From contig KB911839.1 in the NCBI GenBank assembly GCA_000383715.1, positions 153,660-217,659 on the forward strand: a stretch of DNA of 64,000 nt, written 5' to 3'. The stretch is from Verrucomicrobia bacterium SCGC AAA164-E04 (GTDB lineage: Bacteria > Verrucomicrobiota > Verrucomicrobiia > Limisphaerales > AAA164-E04). Below the pieces are notes generated by a model. The model was not told the DNA's origin, did not search any database, and was given only the letters and a program-made list of their open reading frames with translations. The translations under genes were made by a program, and so were the position numbers. Each line of letters starts with the position of its first letter. Position 1 is the stretch's first letter. Positions 36,328 to 45,100 of the stretch are shown here, piece by piece.

Positions 36328-36632
36328 GGCTTGGAACGGTCATAGGGCGTGTCACATTGAGTCAGGCAGTTGGCTCTCTCAAGGGAGCGCGCTGGTTGTT
36401 GGTAAGTCCATTTAACAAAGAACATTTTCAAAACGGAGCAGAAGCTCTCAACGAGATCAGCGAAGAACCGTCGCTGGTTGTTTACGATAATTTAGGAGGC
36501 GGAGTAGGGGATACCATTGGATTCATTGAGGGGCGGGAAGCTGCTTCACCTTTTGATCCGCCCATTCCAATCGATGCCATCAACGCAGCGTTGGTGGATG
36601 AAACCTTTTACACACCCAAAAAAGACGCATGA
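36324..36632 (+). CDS. BMC-P (EutN/CcmL) pentamer shell vertex protein 3
   Basis: 102 residues, MRLGTVIGRVTLSQAVGSLK, ARWLLVSPFNKEHFQ, LVVYDNLGGGVGDTIGFIEG with the pore loop GGGVGD, and an elongated C-terminus (IPIDAINAALVDETFYTPKK) that could hold an extra helix. It is a more divergent member, with the 4-base ATGA overlaps to both neighbours that mark a tightly coupled operon. Expected to occupy shell corners; why three pentamers are needed is not known. Confidence 0.9.
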   Translation: MRLGTVIGRVTLSQAVGSLKGARWLLVSPFNKEHFQNGAEALNEISEEPSLVVYDNLGGGVGDTIGFIEGREAASPFDPPIPIDAINAALVDETFYTPKKDA

Positions 36633-37678
36633 AAAAAATTATCAGCGCCAAAGATGTGGAGACCCTTTTGAGACAAGGGAAAACCGTTGACGCCATTACG
36701 GCCGATGCCATTTTGACTCCATCTGCCAAGGACTTGCTCAAGTCCGCTCAACCGCGCAACGCAGTTGTGACAAAACCTGCGATCGGATTGTCCAAGCCAG
36801 TGGGGCCTATTTCTTCAACTAGTTCTCAATCCGATCTTGATGCTTTCTTCTTCACCGAAGAACTGGAAGAACTCAAGGTACAGATCTGTGATGTTGGGCG
36901 ACGGATGTGGGAACGTGCCTACGTCGACGGCAATGGCGGCAACATTGCCATTCGCGTTGCTGACGACCTGGCGCTTTGCACGCCTACCTTGGTTTCCAAG
37001 GGTTTCATGAAACCCGCTGACCTTTGCCTGGTTGATCTCGAAGGGGATCAAAAGGCCGGAAAGAAAAAGCGCACCAGTGAAATATTAATGCATCTGGAGA
37101 TCATGAAACGCCAGCCTAAGGCAAAGGCGACTGCGCATTGTCATCCTCCTCACGCCACCGCTTTTGCGGTAGCCGGGGTTGAGCCTCCAACGTGCATGAT
37201 CCCTGAAATCGAGGTGTTCATCGGTAAAGTGCCCATCGCGCCATACCGCACACCGGGCACGCCCGAAATGGGCAAGCTGGTGGCCGACCTCGTGGATAAA
37301 CACAACACCGTTTTGATGGGGAACCACGGAGCTGTTTCCTGGAGTCACCAGAATGTTGAAGATGCCTATTTCAAAATGGAAATTCTTGAAGCCTATTGTC
37401 GGACCATCTGGGTGGCCTCGCAGTTGGGTACGCCGCTCAAGACCATGAACCCCGAGCAATTGAAGGACCTGCTGAACATCAAACAAAACCTTGGGATTCC
37501 TGATTCACGTTTTGGACTTAAAGAATGCGAATTGTGTGATAATGAAGAATGGCGTCCTGGTGTGATGTGTGCCGTTCCTCCCAAGGGCGAGGTGAAAGAA
37601 ACGAACAAGGATTCCAATGCTGAATCTGCCGTTCAGGCGATCACCGAACAAATCATGGCCAAACTGGGCGGTCAATAA
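36629..37678 (+). CDS. Class II aldolase (fuculose/rhamnulose-phosphate aldolase family) with terminal targeting helices
   Basis: 349 residues. Residues ~75-290 are a class II aldolase/adducin domain: YVDGNGGNIAIRVADDLALC, the zinc ligands TAHCHPPHATAFA and GNHGAVSWS, with the Glu of MIPEIEVFIG. The enzyme would split a deoxyhexulose-1-phosphate (L-fuculose- or L-rhamnulose-1-phosphate) into DHAP and L-lactaldehyde. The first ~60 residues are an extra Lys/Ala-rich helical region (SAKDVETLLRQGKTVD), and the end, SAVQAITEQIMAKLGG, resembles the encapsulation helix of the aldehyde dehydrogenase. It starts within the last codons of the BMC-P 3 gene. Which sugar phosphate is used cannot be read from sequence. 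Confidence 0.88.
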   Translation: MKKIISAKDVETLLRQGKTVDAITADAILTPSAKDLLKSAQPRNAVVTKPAIGLSKPVGPISSTSSQSDLDAFFFTEELEELKVQICDVGRRMWERAYVDGNGGNIAIRVADDLALCTPTLVSKGFMKPADLCLVDLEGDQKAGKKKRTSEILMHLEIMKRQPKAKATAHCHPPHATAFAVAGVEPPTCMIPEIEVFIGKVPIAPYRTPGTPEMGKLVADLVDKHNTVLMGNHGAVSWSHQNVEDAYFKMEILEAYCRTIWVASQLGTPLKTMNPEQLKDLLNIKQNLGIPDSRFGLKECELCDNEEWRPGVMCAVPPKGEVKETNKDSNAESAVQAITEQIMAKLGGQ

Positions 37679-37703
37679 ACATTCATTTCAAGGGAAATAA
37701 ATC

Positions 37704-38630
37704 ATGAAAGTCAGCATTATTGGAGGAGGAGGACGCGTGGGTTCTTGCGCTGCATTTGCTCTGCAGTGCGGTGGGATTGTCTCTGAGATTCAACTCATTG
37801 ATGCCAACCAGGCGATGGCGGAGGGTGAGGCTCTCGATCTAATGCATGGTTCTGCTTTTACCGCAGATCAGCGCATTTATGCAGGTGGCTATGAAGAGGC
37901 GGCTGATTCGGATATCTTTCTTATCACTGCTGGATTACGGCGCAAGCCAGATGAATCACGACTGGATCTGATCAATCGTAATGTAGCCTTGTTTGTCCAG
38001 ATTCTGGAAAGCCTCAAAAAGGCTGGCATGCGCAAAGATGCCATTGTTTTCGTAGTCTCCAATCCAGTCGATATCCTTACTCAGCTTGCAGGTCAACAAC
38101 TGGGACTTCCATGGCAACAGGTCATTGGTTTGGGAACGATGTTGGATTCGACCAGATTCAGTTCATTGATAGCGGAAGCACTCAAAGTCGCTCCAACGCA
38201 AGTCAAAGCCTTAACACTGGGAGAACATGGTGATTCCATGGTCCCTATCTGGTCCTCCGCCTCGATCAATGGATTACCCCTGACAGAATACCCGGGATGC
38301 GGACCCGGATTTCAGAATCAGATTTTTACACGCACTCGAGGAAGTGGCGCCGAAGTCATCAAGCGCAAGGGGGGGGCAGGTTATGCTGTGGGGATCGCGA
38401 TCCGTGATGTGATTCATTCCATCGCTCTGGATCAACAGCGCATACTGCCTGTTTCCAGTTTGGTGCAAGGAGCTTATAATGTCCGTGATGTGTGTTACAG
38501 TGTTCCAACAGTCGTAGGGCGCACCGGCGTCACGGATCAGGTGGAAATGAAGCTCTGGCCCAAGGAACAGACCGGGCTCCAGCAATCTGCGCGTGCATTG
38601 AAAGAGACGATGGCCAAAGTGCAGCTCTGA
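37704..38630 (+). CDS. Lactate/malate dehydrogenase family enzyme of the microcompartment
   Basis: 308 residues, full LDH/MDH fold: VSIIGGGGRVGSCAAF for NAD binding, VSNPVDIL, LDSTRFSSL with the catalytic-pair Asp and Arg, and GEHGDSMVPIW with the catalytic His. The substrate loop reads AGLRRKPDESRLDL. The residue that is Gln in lactate dehydrogenases and Arg in malate dehydrogenases is Arg here, although the following ESRLDL is LDH-like. The enzyme would recycle NADH made by the aldehyde dehydrogenase. The gene is 25 bases after the aldolase. Substrate is therefore open (see findings). Confidence 0.85.
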   Translation: MKVSIIGGGGRVGSCAAFALQCGGIVSEIQLIDANQAMAEGEALDLMHGSAFTADQRIYAGGYEEAADSDIFLITAGLRRKPDESRLDLINRNVALFVQILESLKKAGMRKDAIVFVVSNPVDILTQLAGQQLGLPWQQVIGLGTMLDSTRFSSLIAEALKVAPTQVKALTLGEHGDSMVPIWSSASINGLPLTEYPGCGPGFQNQIFTRTRGSGAEVIKRKGGAGYAVGIAIRDVIHSIALDQQRILPVSSLVQGAYNVRDVCYSVPTVVGRTGVTDQVEMKLWPKEQTGLQQSARALKETMAKVQL

Positions 38631-38657
38631 CCCGGCACGAAGTCACAAGTTTTTCCC

Positions 38658-39953
38658 ATGATGAAGTCGCTTGATCAAAAACTGGCTGAAATCAAAGCCA
38701 ACACTGACTCGCGCGCCTTTATCATCGCGGATGCCAAAGATGCTGACATGGCCTTTGGTGTTCGAGCAACCGGTGGGCGTCATTATCTTTCTGGAAGAGG
38801 TGAAAGGCCTGCCCAATTTTCGCCTGAAATATGGCAACGTGGTGAGTTTGGATACCGCAACTTACCTGAATTCCTTGACATCATCCGCGAGGTGATTCGT
38901 CAGGAAAAAGTGGATATCCTGTTGATGTCTGCCTATGTCAATGAACTGCTCTCCATCAAGGAAGGCCTATTCGACCAATCGTCAATAACGCCAGCCGCTC
39001 GAGCCAATGACGCAACGGATGTCTGGGCCATCCGGCACGGTTGTTACACTGCGGAACCTGCACAACCCTTTCGCTCTGCAAGTATCGACCATATTCAATG
39101 TGGTCAACTTGAATGTGATCGAAGTACAGATCAATTTCCGGGTGCGAATCTGGGCTTGTACTCAGTTACTTTTGTCAATGATCTCGAGCAGGACAAGGCA
39201 ACCCTCAATGCCTTTAAATCCTTTCGAGAGGAAGCCGAGGCCAAACGCTTTCGATATTTCCTGGAAGTGTTCAATCCGAATGTCCCTTCAGGAGTAGCCC
39301 CTGAAAAAATGGGTGAATTCATCAATGATCATATCCTGCGCAGTCTGGCTGGAGTCACGGAATCAGGGCGTCCTGTTTTTCTGAAAATTCCTTATCATGG
39401 CCCCAGGGCGATGGAGGAACTGGTGCAGTATGATCCAAACATGACCGTGGGGGTTCTGGGGGGGAGTGCCGGCACTACTTACGATGCATTTAAACTTATC
39501 CATGATGCTCAGAAATATGGTGCACGTGTGGCGTTGTATGGTCGAAAGATAAATCAGGCCGAGCATCAAATAGCATTTATTGAAATGCTGCGTTTGATCA
39601 CGGAAGGCGTCATTGGACCGGCAGAAGCCGTTCATGCTTATCATGGCGTATTGCAAGCCAAGGGAATTAAAGCTCACCGATCGCTTGATCGGGATATGCA
39701 ACTCACTGAGCAAGCGATGAGTTATGATGAAACGCAAAAGTCGAAATCGACAGTTGTTATGAAAAGCAGTATCAAGACTGGCTCGAAGGATTCTGCAGAT
39801 GCTTCTCAAAAATCAAAGGAAAGCAGTGCGCTGGGATCGAACAAGACTTTCGACTGGCCCGTAAAAGCGGATGGCAAACCTGATTTTGCTGCCATGAAAT
39901 CCGCAGAGCGGCGTGCTTATGACCGCGTGCGTCTGAAGCGAACCTTCGGTTGA
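38658..39953 (+). CDS. Aldolase-like TIM-barrel protein, last gene of the microcompartment operon
   Basis: 431 residues; not matched to a named enzyme. The body (residues ~1-350) has alternating strands and helices of a TIM barrel: MKSLDQKLAEIKANTD, RQEKVDILLMSAYVN, FLEVFNPNVPSG, RPVFLKIPYHGPRAMEE, VGVLGGSAGTTYDAFKLIHD and ARVALYGRKINQAEHQ, most like class I aldolase/DeoC-type barrels, with KIPYHG holding a candidate Schiff-base Lys. After residue ~350 comes a Ser/Lys-rich linker (MKSSIKTGSKDSADAS), then a separate C-terminal piece (FDWPVKADGKPDFAAM) ending VRLKRTFG. It closes the operon 27 bases after the dehydrogenase. A hypothetical of this kind accompanies other PVC microcompartments, to my recollection. 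Role unknown. Confidence 0.6.
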   Translation: MMKSLDQKLAEIKANTDSRAFIIADAKDADMAFGVRATGGRHYLSGRGERPAQFSPEIWQRGEFGYRNLPEFLDIIREVIRQEKVDILLMSAYVNELLSIKEGLFDQSSITPAARANDATDVWAIRHGCYTAEPAQPFRSASIDHIQCGQLECDRSTDQFPGANLGLYSVTFVNDLEQDKATLNAFKSFREEAEAKRFRYFLEVFNPNVPSGVAPEKMGEFINDHILRSLAGVTESGRPVFLKIPYHGPRAMEELVQYDPNMTVGVLGGSAGTTYDAFKLIHDAQKYGARVALYGRKINQAEHQIAFIEMLRLITEGVIGPAEAVHAYHGVLQAKGIKAHRSLDRDMQLTEQAMSYDETQKSKSTVVMKSSIKTGSKDSADASQKSKESSALGSNKTFDWPVKADGKPDFAAMKSAERRAYDRVRLKRTFG

Positions 39954-40055
39954 CTTTCCCGTATTTTCTCTTTCTTCTCCAGTAAGAAGCAAACCGTTGA
40001 TTCGCAAGCCGCATTATGACTGTATCCGAGGCTGCGATTACCTCCCAAGAAGTGT

Positions 40056-42107
40056 TCAATCCTCAGGCCCCATCCACTCCCAGGCTTCCCCAAAAAATCC
40101 AGCTTGCTCAATACCCGCAGGCCATCTGGGAGATGGTGCGTTTGTGAGATCAAGAATAGCCCAGTCCGGTAACTTTGGCACTTGCCTTGCGTTATTCAAA
40201 TAATCGTATTCTCGGTAAGTAAATCCGCTGTTAATGACGATGTATTTATCAGGATTCAATGGGTTGGGGTAGACGAGAACTGGCAGGAAACGGTCGGCCG
40301 GATAATTGTTGTCGGGAGTCTGAACTCTCTGATGGTCCCATTTCAATGGAAGCTCCTCGACTATTCTTCTGATCAAGATATTGCTGGATGGATCTCCCCA
40401 CAAGATCAAGTTGCTCTCCTCAATGTCTTTTGCAGTAATTTCATGATCCATTTTAAAGCGTGCTTTTCCTCTGAATTGCTGTCTCCAATGGCGCATGGCA
40501 TGGGACATTTCGCTTGAGACCCAATCGCCTACAGTTGGATTCATTGGCCAGCCACTTGGACCGACCATGAGAAAACGATCCATGAAGGCATCATCGATCG
40601 GACCTTGCAGTCCGTGCTTCTTCGCAATGGATTTTTCCTGTGCTCCTGGAGCAGGCTTCCATTGACCCTTTTCATGATAAAGAACGACATCCCATGAAAG
40701 ATCCGTTTCGGGTCGATCTACTTCAAGACGCTGATTGTCGATTGAAATGATTGGTTGTTTGGTTATATCCAGAGGACACAGCCCCGCTTCCATGTGGATA
40801 CGTAGCTGTGTGACATTCGAAGTGCGAATGCTGAGCTCATGATCAGACTTGATCTCAGCATGGACACGAGCCCTGTCCCAGTGTTTTTCAAGGCCTTGTA
40901 ATTCGATCCATTTCATCTTGTTGTATCGCAAGGTATAAGACGTAAATCGAATTTTACTTGGTATCTGATTGCGCCCTTGTTCGACGATATGATTGATCTT
41001 TTGATCAACCAATGCTTTGGCCTCAGGATGATATTTATGCCCCGTATCGGGTCCCAGAATATGAGTTAGTTCCAATCCTTCCTGCTCCAGATACTTGCTC
41101 ATGATGTCAGCGGCCTGCTTTTGTCGGTCAACAGCTCCACTGTAAGCGACCGTAGGGCATTGAAATAAATTTTCGGCATACACAGTTGCATCGTAAAGAT
41201 TCCACAGCTTTTTCTCCCACGCATGGGGATTCAATGTTTCCTTCTGGAAAAATCCGAGAAATTCCTTTGTTTCAGAGAATCCGGCACCCGGTGCTGCTGC
41301 TGCCCACAGCCCGGCATAATGCGTTGCAAATTGCCAGCACGCTGCACCTCCCATTGAAAATCCCCTTACCACGATGCGATTGTCATCAATGTGATAATCC
41401 TGTTTTACATGCTCAAGCGCCTCAAAGAGGTCTGTTTCACCTGCGAACTTGTTGGCATTGCAATAGCGTCCATACAGGTGAAGGACAAGGCTGTCATCCG
41501 GAGTAAATTGGCCGGGATTATGGATACGTTGATTAAGGAAAGAGAGTTCAGTCAGTTTTTCACCACGTCCGTGAAACCAGATATCCAACCTCATGGGCTT
41601 GCTGCGTTTTGAGTGCCAGGATGAGGGTACTACCAGCCCGTAAGGCTGCACCGAATCATCGATTCGAGAGACATATCCTCGAGGAATGAGCCCGGTTTTT
41701 TTGAGCCAGGCCGGTTCTCCTTCAAGTAATTTCATTAGTCGATGAGAGGCAAGTTCCAACTGCTCCAATGCTTGCTTGAATTCTTTTTCAGGAGCGAAAA
41801 TTTCCTGATGGATCAAAGCTGAACTGACAGCCTCTGCAAAAACTTCGATGTCCGGCAAGAAGCGACTTAACTCTGGTCTGGAGTTCAACTTTGTATGGGC
41901 CAGCGCGATAGAATGACGCAGTTGTCCGAGTTGAATTTCAATTTGTTTTTGTTGTTGGGTGCTGAATGGAGTTCCGACAGGTGGGATGGGGCGTACTTGT
42001 TCAGCCTGGTTATCTGCCAGGCCATCCGCATGAACCGCGATTTCTGTTTCTGCGATTGATAATGCAATTGAGCCAAGAAGTAAAAAAAACCTGATAGCCG
42101 ATCTCAT
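40056..42107 (-). CDS. Exported alpha/beta hydrolase (prolyl-oligopeptidase/esterase-like)
   Basis: 683 residues from the ATG at 42107 (MRSAIRFFLLLGSIALSIA, a signal peptide); ATGs at 42134 and 42152 are alternatives. The centre is an alpha/beta hydrolase: RLDIWFHGRGEKL (oxyanion region), DDNRIVVRGFSMGGAACWQFA with the nucleophile Ser in GFSMGG, then PTVAYSGAVDRQK holding an acid residue and LGPDTGHKYHPEA with the His. A C-terminal beta-rich part (~residues 440-680) ends in SRPLLV-type loops (SNLILWGDPSSNILIRR). In this group such enzymes are exported esterases or peptidases. The gene converges on the microcompartment operon and is probably a separate transcript. Confidence 0.8.
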   Translation of the reverse strand: MRSAIRFFLLLGSIALSIAETEIAVHADGLADNQAEQVRPIPPVGTPFSTQQQKQIEIQLGQLRHSIALAHTKLNSRPELSRFLPDIEVFAEAVSSALIHQEIFAPEKEFKQALEQLELASHRLMKLLEGEPAWLKKTGLIPRGYVSRIDDSVQPYGLVVPSSWHSKRSKPMRLDIWFHGRGEKLTELSFLNQRIHNPGQFTPDDSLVLHLYGRYCNANKFAGETDLFEALEHVKQDYHIDDNRIVVRGFSMGGAACWQFATHYAGLWAAAAPGAGFSETKEFLGFFQKETLNPHAWEKKLWNLYDATVYAENLFQCPTVAYSGAVDRQKQAADIMSKYLEQEGLELTHILGPDTGHKYHPEAKALVDQKINHIVEQGRNQIPSKIRFTSYTLRYNKMKWIELQGLEKHWDRARVHAEIKSDHELSIRTSNVTQLRIHMEAGLCPLDITKQPIISIDNQRLEVDRPETDLSWDVVLYHEKGQWKPAPGAQEKSIAKKHGLQGPIDDAFMDRFLMVGPSGWPMNPTVGDWVSSEMSHAMRHWRQQFRGKARFKMDHEITAKDIEESNLILWGDPSSNILIRRIVEELPLKWDHQRVQTPDNNYPADRFLPVLVYPNPLNPDKYIVINSGFTYREYDYLNNARQVPKLPDWAILDLTNAPSPRWPAGIEQAGFFGEAWEWMGPED

Positions 42108-42164
42108 GCGCGTATCAAAGAACTTGCTGGTCATTTGAGCAAGCCCAATCAAGAAAATTTTGAA

Positions 42165-45100
42165 CTACTTGACAGATGCCAGGAACTGCTGGAGAGACTG
42201 TTTCGTTGCCTTGCTCTCATTTTTGATGAGGTTGATCAACTTCAGAGTCTGGTCTTCCGTGATCTGGTCAGCAGAAGATTCGAGCTCTGAACAAAGGTCA
42301 GCCAGTTTTTGAGCTCCCATGTTGTTGGCGCTTCCTTTGAAGCTATGGGCCGACCGAATGAGTTTATCCTTGGAACCAGTATCCATGGCAGTATTCATTT
42401 CATTCAATCGTTTGGGGATTTCTTTCTCACAGAACATTTGAACTAATTTTGGAAGAATACCCTTTTTGGTGGATCCCTCTGGATTCAGGAACTGCTTCAA
42501 TATATCAGTATTGATATTATCGAATCCAGATTGTTCTGGTTTGTGCTCTGTCGAAAATTTCTGATCACAATCATTCTTTTCAATGGGAACCGAATTGGAT
42601 GTAGCATTCTTGAGAGCGGTTGAAAGGGTGGGCAACAGGACGGGTTTGGATACGTAGTCATCCATGCCTGCATCCAGACACTTTTGACGGTCGTCGTCCA
42701 TTGAGTTGGCAGTCATTGCGATAATCCTGCAAGGATGTTGACTCCCTGATTGTTCACAAGATTCCATCTCACGGATTTTCTTTGTGGTTTCATAGCCATC
42801 TAAATCCGGCATTTGACAATCCATGAGGATGATGGGGTAATGATTTTTTTGCATCATCTCCAGTGCCTTTTCACCGGAATCAGCAGTGGCTGGTTGATAG
42901 CCGAGTCGCTTCAACATATGTTCTGCCACGGACTGATTCACTGGATTATCCTCCACGATCAATACCTGTTGATTCGGCATTTCTGCTGTTTGAAGCGACG
43001 GGATAACAAGCGATGAGGTATCACTGATACTCAGGAATTGTGTGTCCAGTCCGGTCTTGTCCACCTGACAAATACGTCGAAAGCCGCGCGTCAGCGATCG
43101 TTGGGTTACCGGTTTGTTGACCACCATTGATACCCCGTGCTTTTTTAAATGTGCCTTTGAAAGGCGGTTGCCAAAGTTGGACATCAAAATAACTTCTGGC
43201 TTGGGAGAGAATTGAAGCGCATTGAACATCTGGCAAAACTCCAAACCAGACTGATCAGGCAGCGCGGCGTTCACAATGACATAATGATAGGGTTTTGAAT
43301 CATGGTGTTCTTTGCTCAATTCAGTCAGCCCTCGCCTACCTTTGTCTACGAAGTGGTAATCCATTTGATAATTTCTCAAAATGGGAGCCAAGGCCTCCTG
43401 GCAATGATCATTCGGCTCAATGATCAGAATCTTTTGTCCACTCCATTCGTAAGTTGGCTGCTTTTTTCTACTTTGCCTCAATCGTTTTGCCTCCAAGGGG
43501 AGGGTGAACCAGAAACACGATCCTTTGCCGGTTTCGCTCTCGAGGCGGAGTCTACCTTTCATGAGTTCTACCAACTGCCTTGTGATTGCAAGGCCCAATC
43601 CTGTACCTCCGTATTTTCTGGCCATTGAATTATCGGCCTGAATGAAAGCTTCAAAAATATCCTCACGTGCTTCTGGTTTGATTCCTATTCCAGAATCAAT
43701 CACTTGGAATTTTAGCCAGCAGATACCGTTCTGATGGCTTTGAGGTGCTATCTTGATTCTAACTTCGCCTGCATGAGTAAATTTGATTGCATTGCCGATC
43801 AGATTTGTCAGTACCTGTTGAATACGAATCCTGTCCCCCAGAACCATCGAGGGTGTTTCGCAATCGATATCCAGAATAAATTCGAGACCCTTTGTTTGAG
43901 CCTGATCAGCCAGCAGGCTGACAGTTTGTTCTACGTTTTCGGCAAAATTGAAAGGTTCGTTTTCAATGGTCATTTTGCCAGATTCGATTTTTGAGAAATC
44001 CAGGATATCATTAATGAGGCGAAGTAATCCCAACGCACTCGATTCGATAGTGTCCGCGAAATAGATCTGATCCTCAGAAAGTGTTGTTTGGCGCAACAGT
44101 GAGCTCATGCCGATGATACCATTCATCGGGGTACGGATTTCGTGACTCATATTTGCCAGAAAGACAGACTTCAGGCGATTGGATTCCATGGCAGCATCAC
44201 GCGCATACTGGAGCGCTGCCTCCGCTTGTTTTCTCTCAGAAATGTCTTCAACGATGCCTTCATAATAAAGGGTTTTCCCTTCATCATCTCTTACCGATCT
44301 GGCAGTTTCAGCTATCCAGATTTTCCTGCCATCCTTGCGATAGATTTCCGATTCGAATTCGTGAACCTCACCATCCTCCTTCATCAGTCGTGCAAATTCC
44401 TGCCGGCGCGATGGATCAACGTATAGTTGCTGTTGAATATTGGTCAGCGAACCTAAAAGAGCTGCCGTGGATTTGTAACCGTAGATTCTTGCCAAAGCCG
44501 GGTTTGCTTCAATATACCTGCCTTCCGGGGTTGATTGAAAGATACCCTCCACGGCTTGCTCGAAGATGTCGCGGTATTTTTGTTCTGTTTTCCGCAGTTT
44601 TTCCTCAGTCTGGATCAGCTTTGAAATATCTTTAGAAACTCCGAAGGTTCCTATGATATTTCCATCCTCATCCTTGTAGGGCATTTTACTTGTCAGTACC
44701 CAGCCTACCTCCCCGTTGCGCCATGTCTCTTTCTCGATCTTATTGATGATCGGTTGACCTGTTCTGATGATTTCCATGTCATCCTGAAAAGCTGGCTTGG
44801 CATGTTCTTCGCTGAAAAAATGAAAATCCGTTTTACCTTCAGCTGCGCTCGGGTCCTTCAGACCCAGTCGATCGGATAATTCCCGGCTACATCGGATGAA
44901 TTGCGATTTTTTATCTTTGAAGTAAACATGATCAGGGATGGTTTCCAGCAAAGATCTCAGCAAGCGTCGTTCCAGAGTCAGCTCATATTCCGTCTTCTTC
45001 TTGTCTGTTACATCCCAGAATATCCCCTGTGTTCCCACGACCTTACCGGAAGGATCAAAAATGGGAGTTTTGATAACGTGGACATAGCTTTTGGTTTCAT

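Noticed and set aside
29955..40000. tRNA-Asn as the attachment site of an island carrying the microcompartment operon
   Set aside because: The tRNA 3' end, where integrases act, points away from the operon, there is no integrase gene and I see no repeat of the tRNA end near 40 kb.
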